DNA from: Rhododendron vialii
Taxonomy: Eukaryota; Streptophyta; Magnoliopsida; Ericales; Ericaceae
Direction of reading: 5' to 3'
Assembly: GCF_030253575.1 (NCBI RefSeq)
Contig: NC_080569.1
Location: forward strand, 6,676,001-6,740,000
DNA: 64,000 nt
Part shown: positions 58,129-64,000 of the stretch, piece by piece
Numbering within the stretch: the first letter of the stretch is position 1
Layout of the letters: each line of letters begins with the position of its first letter
Program-made: the position numbers and the translations under genes
The notes under the pieces: generated by a model
Told to the model about the DNA's origin: nothing
What the model saw: only the letters and a program-made list of their open reading frames with translations
The model's database searches: none

Positions 58129-58685
58129 TTTGCAGAAAGGGGAGGGGGGGAGGAACAAAGGAGCAGTGAACTGGGGGGTGTAGTGTAGCCGTGTAGGGTG
58201 CTTTACGTTACTGGGTTTGGGAGTGGTTGAAAAACAGGGACGTGGGGAAAAGCCTGAAGGAGAATCTGAGGCCCAAACATAGCAAAACAGAGGAGAACCC
58301 GATCTGCTTTAGATTCGACACTTTAACTCCTCCCTCTCTCTCTCTCTCTCTCTCTCCCTCTCTCTCTACTATACACCCATCAGATTACACCAGCAAATAT
58401 CTTCTACCCACTACTTCCTCCCCTCCATCCCAACCACTCCCCCTGCAAAAGTTAGACTTTGAGAGAAAAACTTTTGGAGAGAGAGAGAGAGAGAAGCAAG
58501 TTGTTTTCGCGTCGAAGTTAACTGCTTCATGGGATGTTGGAAAACAGAGTCCAAGTGGGAATAAGTTCAAAAACGTGAGAATTTCTAGTATTCAAAGGGG
58601 GTGGAGTCAAATAAGCAGAAGAGAAATTAAGCAAATCATTTCCTTGATTCAACAGGTTTAATCAATTTTGATTTTTACTGCGTTC
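58088..58685 (+). promoter_or_regulatory. EPFL6 leader region with GA and CT tracts
   Basis: A (GA)n run at about 58088-58124, (CT)n at about 58337-58370 and a shorter GA run at about 58478-58494 precede the ATG at 58686. Two short ATG-initiated uORFs lie at 58529-58564 and just after (58534), ending well before the main start. The promoter and transcription start are not defined. Confidence 0.45.
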
Positions 58686-61634
58686 ATGGAGTCGAAGAAC
58701 GGTAGATTAAGCTGGTTTGTAAACAGGACTCCTCTGTTTTACTGCACTATCTCCATCGTCGTCCTCCTCTTGTTCTTCTCTGCTTCCGTGATTCTCAGCA
58801 CCACCACCGAAACTACTCCTCGTCACGGTGAGCGTCTGTACTGCAATCACATCAGTACTCCATCAGATTAAGCTGATCTCTACCTTAGCATTTTACATAC
58901 CCATTTCTCGTAGCTTCTAACTCGTACAGATTGCTGTCTTAAATTGCTAATTCATGGATTTGTTGACGCGGTTTTCTTTCTTAATACTCCTGTTTTGGCC
59001 TTCGTTTGTCTTGCAGATAGAATCCGGTGCCAAATGATCACTAGTGCTAAAGCGGATACTTACATGAAGCAGGTGGGTGTGTTTCTATCGTACACTTCTT
59101 TTTAACACGTTTCAGTTTCTTGTTTCTAAGAGCATCTCCAATCCACCTCTATTTTTTCAAAATAGAGGATGGATGTGACACATTGATGGGAAATTTTATA
59201 ATATTTTTTTTTTTCACTTTTTGTAGTTTTTAGGAGAATTTTTGAGGGATCCACCGTCTTTTTTAGAGTTTGGTCCTCCAAAAGTAAATTTGATCCTCTA
59301 AAAATGAAGGATCAAAAGTAAATTTGGTGTATAAAATTTCTTCAAACTCTAAAAAGGATGATGGGTCCTTCAAAGATTCTCCCAAAAAGTACAAAAAGTG
59401 AAAAAAAAATAGAATAAATTATAAAATCTCCCCTCAATGTGTTACATTCATACTCTATTTTGGAGGAAATGGAGATGCTCTAATCTTAGATTCATGGCCA
59501 CTGAGAGAGAGACATTTATTCGGACAAGGCGATGCTGCCGACAACTCCTGTATAAAGGAGTGTGGTGCTGTCAATTCGGCCGTTCATCGGCACTGTCCTA
59601 TTAATTCATAGGTCATATGGTTTTGAAGATAAGTTACACTGATAAAAAAAATACTATCAGTTGCTCGTCATTTAAATGTGGATTTTTTCTCCCCGTCTAG
59701 GGCTAACGTCTGTGAAAGAAATAATTTCTGTACCGATTGAAAAAAAAAAGTACTATTCTTTTAAAACTATTTTTCTTATTACTTACTAATGACTCTTTAC
59801 TTTTTACTCCTTTTTTTTTTTTTTTTTTTGTATATAATGATATTTTTGAAATCACACATAAATGAAGACGAGAAAAAATTAATGTGAGATGATCAAAAGG
59901 CGGTGTAAAAATTACTTTTAAAATTTGTGCAACAGCGGTGGGTAAATGGTTTGAAACGAAAAAAATTCCTTAAATGCTGCGATTATTTTTTATTTATTTA
60001 AAGGGTTCCATGAGTATATATAAAATTTTGTTTGCTATATTACCGTCACAATTACTTTGTTAATATCCTTTATATGGCCCACTCTGCATACAATCTCAGG
60101 TCCATCATCTTGCCTTGAGTGTTTTGAATCAAGGTTGGTACGGTTAATTAGTGTAGCATTCTCTCTTTTCTTCTTGTTTTGGCTTGAAAAGTAGTCACTT
60201 ATTTTTTTGTTTTTATTTAATTTTTTGCATTAGTTAATTTTGCGTTAAATTTTTTTGATTTATTGATTCGTTTTGACAAAAGGTATCGGAAAAGTAAAAA
60301 ATTATAATTAAAATTTGAAATTTTTTGAATAAACAAAAATAAGTCAAAAAAATGTTGACTTATTTTTGTCGATTTAAAAAAAATTATGAGTTTCTATCAT
60401 TTTTATTTTATTTTTCCGAATCTTCTCAACAAGACGAATCAATAAGTTATAAAAGTTTAAGGCAAAATTAACAAATCCGAAAAAATTGAATAAAGATAAA
60501 AAAAATAAATTATTTTAACTTATTAAGTCAAAACAAGTAATTTCATGGGGAGCAAGACAGATCTTTAAGATACAACTCCAGCCAAAATTGTGCTCGGAAT
60601 TGTTAGGTGCACATGAATGTTCTAGACTTTTGTTTTTTGGATAGTCATTATGACAACTCGTCTTTAGGAGAAAATTTTCAATGCAACTATTATTTGTAAC
60701 GCTTTTCATATATAGGGTGAGATTCACATATACATAGAACTCGCATCATTTGAATGAGCGTTACAAATAACCATAGAAACATTTTTCCGGCTTTTGGGGG
60801 CATTTTGGGTCTTCGATCCATGTAATCTCATCACACGGCTGTTGGGGTCCATTTGACAGTGGCTCATTCCAGAAGTCATGTGAGAAGTGTCGGAAATAAA
60901 GAGCACACAACGCCACCTTCGCAGCAGCGCAAGTTTAGGCGAGTCTTGGAAGACTTGACCAGCGGGTTCGCTGGAAAACATGTTTGGAAGTACTACTCCT
61001 TAATAAGTTTTGTTTCCAGCACGGTCAAGGCGCACGCACGTTAACCTTTTCACTGGTCCGATTGATGTTGAACAGAATAGTGATTTCTCTCGAACTTCTA
61101 TCACCGAACATTTACGTGGAGTCTATATAATTAATCGTGGATATATGCTGCCATGGATGTGTAGCGATGGGAGAGTCTTAAAGCTCGTGCTTCAAGAGTA
61201 ATTATAAATTTTTCAAAAAAAAGGACGATAACCAGTGCACGTTAGAAGCTTGTGTGTTGTAAACAAAGAAAAATTTGAATACTAGAAAATGTACGTAGAT
61301 AGATTCTGTGTGTTCACACTTTGTTGGTCCTAACATATGTTTGGTGCAGGAATCCAAGAATGTCTTTCAGAAAATCCTCGGCAACAATGAGATGATAATG
61401 TCAAAATCATCACCCGAGAGTGAGGTCTCAAGAACGAGCACGGTGGATAAGAGGACGAGGAGGAGGCTTCTGGGCGGGCCCGGATCATGGCCCCCGCGGT
61501 GCATGTCGAAGTGCGGCAGGTGCTCCCCGTGCAAGCCGGTTCACGTGCCGGTTCCGCCGGGGACTCCGGTGACCACCGAGTACTACCCGGAGGCGTGGAG
61601 GTGCAAATGTGGCAACAGGTTGTTCATGCCGTAG
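58686..61634 (+). CDS. EPFL6: EPIDERMAL PATTERNING FACTOR-like peptide, EPFL6/CHALLAH type, three exons, 160 aa
   Basis: Exons: 58686-58827, 59017-59072, 61350-61634; GT-AG introns, 161 codons with TAG. Residues about 15-38 (TPLFYCTISIVVLLLFFSAS) form a hydrophobic N-terminal segment, consistent with a secreted precursor. A basic stretch RTRRR (101-105) precedes the mature peptide. The mature region begins LGGPGSWPPRCMSKCGRC and ends with EYYPEAWRCKCGNRLFMP, with Cys117, 121, 124, 127, 151 and 153 in EPFL spacing. CHALLAH-type ligands signal through ERECTA-family receptors and TMM, affecting stem growth and stomatal patterning. Exon 3 encodes the whole mature region and is GC-rich. Intron 2 (2277 bp) holds two MITE-like elements. 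Length is close to Arabidopsis EPFL6 from memory. EPFL4/5 identity is less likely. Confidence 0.92.
59127..59483. mobile_element. PIF/Harbinger (Tourist-like) MITE with TAA duplication
   Basis: The element (59130-59480, 351 bp) has GAGCATCTCCAAT and AT-GGAGATGCTC ends flanked by TAA (59127-59129 and 59481-59483). It is near-palindromic: TAGGAGAATTTTTGAGGGATCC and AAACTCTAAAAAGGATGATGG-type blocks pair in the arms. It lies in intron 2 of EPFL6. Confidence 0.9.
60190..60545. repeat. Long fold-back repeat in EPFL6 intron 2
   Basis: Arms of more than 100 bp pair around a centre near 60355. The left blocks TTATTTTTTTGTTTTTATTT, TTAATTTTGCG and ATTGATTCGTTTTGAC are mirrored on the right by CGAATCAATAAGTTATAAAAG, GCAAAATTAACAAATCC and AAAGATAAAAAAAATAAAT. 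AT-rich and non-coding; the transcript would form a long hairpin. Confidence 0.65.
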
Positions 61635-64000
61635 CTACTATTACTACATGTACTGCTTTACCTAAAAGTACTTCTACCAGTTGATGACAATGTCACTTCG
61701 GACAGAGTTGTGATCAATTCCTATTGAGAGATGAATTCCTTAGTATATACTTAGCTTGGTTTATAAATGTACAAAGATTATGGTAATTCGCACATTAATT
61801 AACTAGATGATGATTACTAATTGGGAATTAAGCTTGTGCTTATATTACTGTATTTACAAGCTGCGACTATTGGTATGTACGGTGCTATGAACAAAGACTC
61901 CTATCATTGTGTGAATGAAGACTTCTATCGTTGGCCACAATTACTTTATTTATGTAATACCGAGTACTATATATTATTGACCTCTTGCGGACCATGTTTG
62001 TTTTGGAATTATGGATTTGAAATTCTGTCTCTGTGCACGGTTTTCGATAAATTTTCTCATTATTTTTATTTTTTCATCTATCTCTCTTCACCCAGTATCC
62101 AAAATTCCAAAATTAAAATCTTAAAACGAACATGGTCTAGTTTATGTCACTCTCAATATATAACAAATTACCTTCGGATTCCTCTCAGGCAAATCCCAAA
62201 GCATTCTTGATAATCGAATAAAATAAAGGAGAAATGACGGCTCATGACGTATTTTAATAATTAATATCAGTTAATGACATGTTGAAAATATTTGTTAACG
62301 TTGAAAATATTCTTAGCGGATATTAATTATTAAAACATGTCTCATTTTCCCTAAAATAAGTAGCACAATTTTCAATACAAACAGGATTAGGATAGAATCT
62401 GCAGCATGGGGAGATGGTTCTGCAGAGTACTGTTCAAGTTGGTACGTAGAGATCGATCGGCAGCTAGCTCAGCTGTTCTCGATCTCTAAAATGGAACTCG
62501 AGTACTCCAAAATAGTCCAATGGTCTAGTCTTTTCCACTACTGTCGTAATTTGGCCAGGACAGCACAGCTAAGAGTACGTACCTTCACAAAATAACAACT
62601 GCGGCATAGCTAGCAAACTTAACCGAGTACCTTCGGGACATCATGCGGTACAGTAATCCGGGAGATTTAGGACAATCAAGGCCTATTTGGACGTGGTATT
62701 GTAAAGTGGTGTTATGTTATCTCCTTTTAACATTTGGGATCCATCCTTATACCCTGTTTGGGATCTTAAAAGGGAGGGGGTATTCTCTAATCGGAGGATT
62801 CCACTATACCAGCTAACACCGGCTGAGGGAGTATTAGCCATGGGCTACCCTTGACCGGTTGCTGTCGAATCCCCCCAAATTCCCCTCTTTTTCAAAAAAC
62901 ACTTCAAAACAAATTTTAATTTTTTATACTTATTAAATTAATTAATTTCATTGAATTTTGTAATTTTATATTTAATTTAATGATTAATCTAATTTAATAT
63001 TGTACAAGGGCAAAAGAGTCATTTAATAACTTTTTTACATCATCCGCCTTTCCTTATACTCCCTATTAGTCTTCCATCCAAACAAAGTATTGTTTAATCC
63101 CCTTTCTTTAATATCTCATCCAAACAACCTACTATTTAATACCCCCTTCATAAATATCACATCAATGTGGGCCATCCCTTATTAACCAATACCCCATACT
63201 ATCCAATCCCCCTATTACATAACACCTCCAAACCTAATCCTGCATCCAAACGAGCCCTCAAAGTACAGTAGAAACTAGAAAGACACAAAAAAAGGTAGGG
63301 CCAAATGTACAAAGCCTTACTGCTCTCCCTTGTAAACCATCAGCCCAATTATTGGGATTATTTTTATTGGTGAAATGGGATTATTGTGTAGTTATATTTA
63401 GGTGTAACGAAATCGTGATTCCAACTCATTTGGGGAGAAAATGTACCCTTTTGTAAGCAGCTAGCCGTGCTACTCACACATATTTGTTGCACGATTTTTT
63501 TCGGAGCTCACACAAATAATTTGATTTCGTTCATTAGTTTTGAAATATTTTTTTGAGTGACCCTGTAAAAAATCAGCCCAATATGACCCACTTACATATA
63601 TCTTATTGAGCTGGATTTTTATGGGATTGCTCAGAAAAATATCTTTAGATTAATGAACGGATCGGATAATTTATGTGGGATCCTAAAGTGAGCCTCCCAA
63701 AAAAAATTGTGCACAAATCTGTGGAAAAAATATGTGCCATCAATGTTTTCGTTTTGTAAATGAGTTGGAGTGAAAGAAAGAAAAGGAAAGAAAAGGAAAG
63801 GAAATTGACACCGTTTCCCAGGACACGGGGGCTCTGCTGTCCAAAGGGCGCAACAGCCCCTACCCAGACCACTAAAACGGCAACGTTTTGGTTAAAAAAA
63901 AAATATTTACCATCAATTTGCAATTCTATGGAATAGAAACGTGATTATGAGAGCCTTAGAGACAAAATTTGATTATGTCTCTTCAGAATAATATGATCAG
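61635..64000. other. Intergenic region downstream of EPFL6
   Basis: Probably 3' UTR for the first 200 bases or so. A hAT/PIF-like element lies at 62676-63261, listed separately. A purine-rich (GAAAG)n-like tract sits at about 63773-63802. No gene was found in this end of the window. Confidence 0.5.
62676..63261. mobile_element. Candidate MITE with TCAA flanks
   Basis: GGCCTATTTGGACGTGG at 62680 and TCCAAACGAGCCC ending 63257 are imperfect inverted ends, flanked by TCAA on both sides (62676-62679, 63258-63261). The 578 bp interior is AT-rich and CCCC-rich at the right, non-coding. The superfamily is unclear. Confidence 0.6.

Larger units (their letters stand above)
48591..58226. other. Intergenic region upstream of DUF641 and EPFL6 genes
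   Basis: The two flanking genes are divergent, so their promoters lie at the ends. In between are a hAT-like element (49454-50133), a retroposon-like stretch at about 50440-51530 ending in a poly-A-like (A)8, a degraded hAT-like element at about 55460-55750 (CGTTTGCAACC end), MITE family A copy 2 (56018-56267), and a GC-rich segment (57005-57810). An ORF at 53406-53645 encodes an unrecognised 79-residue protein and is not claimed. The (CT)n tracts near 58340 belong to the EPFL6 leader. Confidence 0.5.

Noticed and set aside
58227..58661. 144-residue frame before EPFL6
   Set aside because: Starts with TTG, includes long Ser-Leu runs from the CT tract, and ends just before the EPFL6 ATG; best read as 5' leader.
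63773..63802. Purine-rich GAAAG tract as a regulatory site
   Set aside because: Simple sequence with no nearby gene.

Overview
This is about 64 kb of nuclear DNA from a flowering plant, almost certainly a eudicot. The window has spliced genes with GT-AG introns, plant-specific families (plant WNK kinase, OVATE proteins, a DUF641/GIL1-type protein, an EPF-like peptide), AT-rich intergenic DNA, many MITEs and frequent GA/CT microsatellites. The lineage cannot be fixed by eye. There is no sign of bacterial, organellar or viral sequence.

Layout: 1-2150 is a degenerate tandem-repeat array. 2585-12181 (+) is a nine-exon PAP/OAS1-type nucleotidyltransferase gene with a hAT-like element in intron 1. 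12182-18800 is intergenic and MITE-rich. 19521-27365 (+) is a seven-exon WNK kinase gene with a long leader holding uORFs and a 1.7 kb long-TIR element in intron 3. 27366-35740 is intergenic with MITEs. 36778-35741 (-) is an intronless OVATE family (OFP1-5 type) repressor. 36779-45600 is a mobile-element-rich interval with a duplicated segment, an EF-hand gene remnant and a LINE-like insertion. 45607-46176 (+) is an OFP17-like OVATE gene whose frame is broken twice within about 60 bp. 48590-47259 (-) is an intronless DUF641 (GIL1-like) gene. 48591-58685 is intergenic with hAT elements and retroposon-like pieces. 58686-61634 (+) is a three-exon EPFL6/CHALLAH-type secreted peptide gene. 61635-64000 is intergenic.

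The gene order is the most informative feature. From memory of Arabidopsis, the six gene types sit in pieces at three loci: NTase next to WNK5 (At3g51620/At3g51630), WNK4 next to OFP3 (At5g58350/At5g58360), and EPFL6-DUF641-FC2-OFP17-OFP2 (At2g30370 to At2g30400). Here they lie in one run (NTase, WNK, OFP, OFP17, DUF641, EPFL6; no ferrochelatase seen). This suggests an ancestral block that polyploidy and gene loss divided in Arabidopsis. The genes do not form a known pathway; their link is inherited order. No operon, CRISPR array, rRNA or tRNA was recognised.
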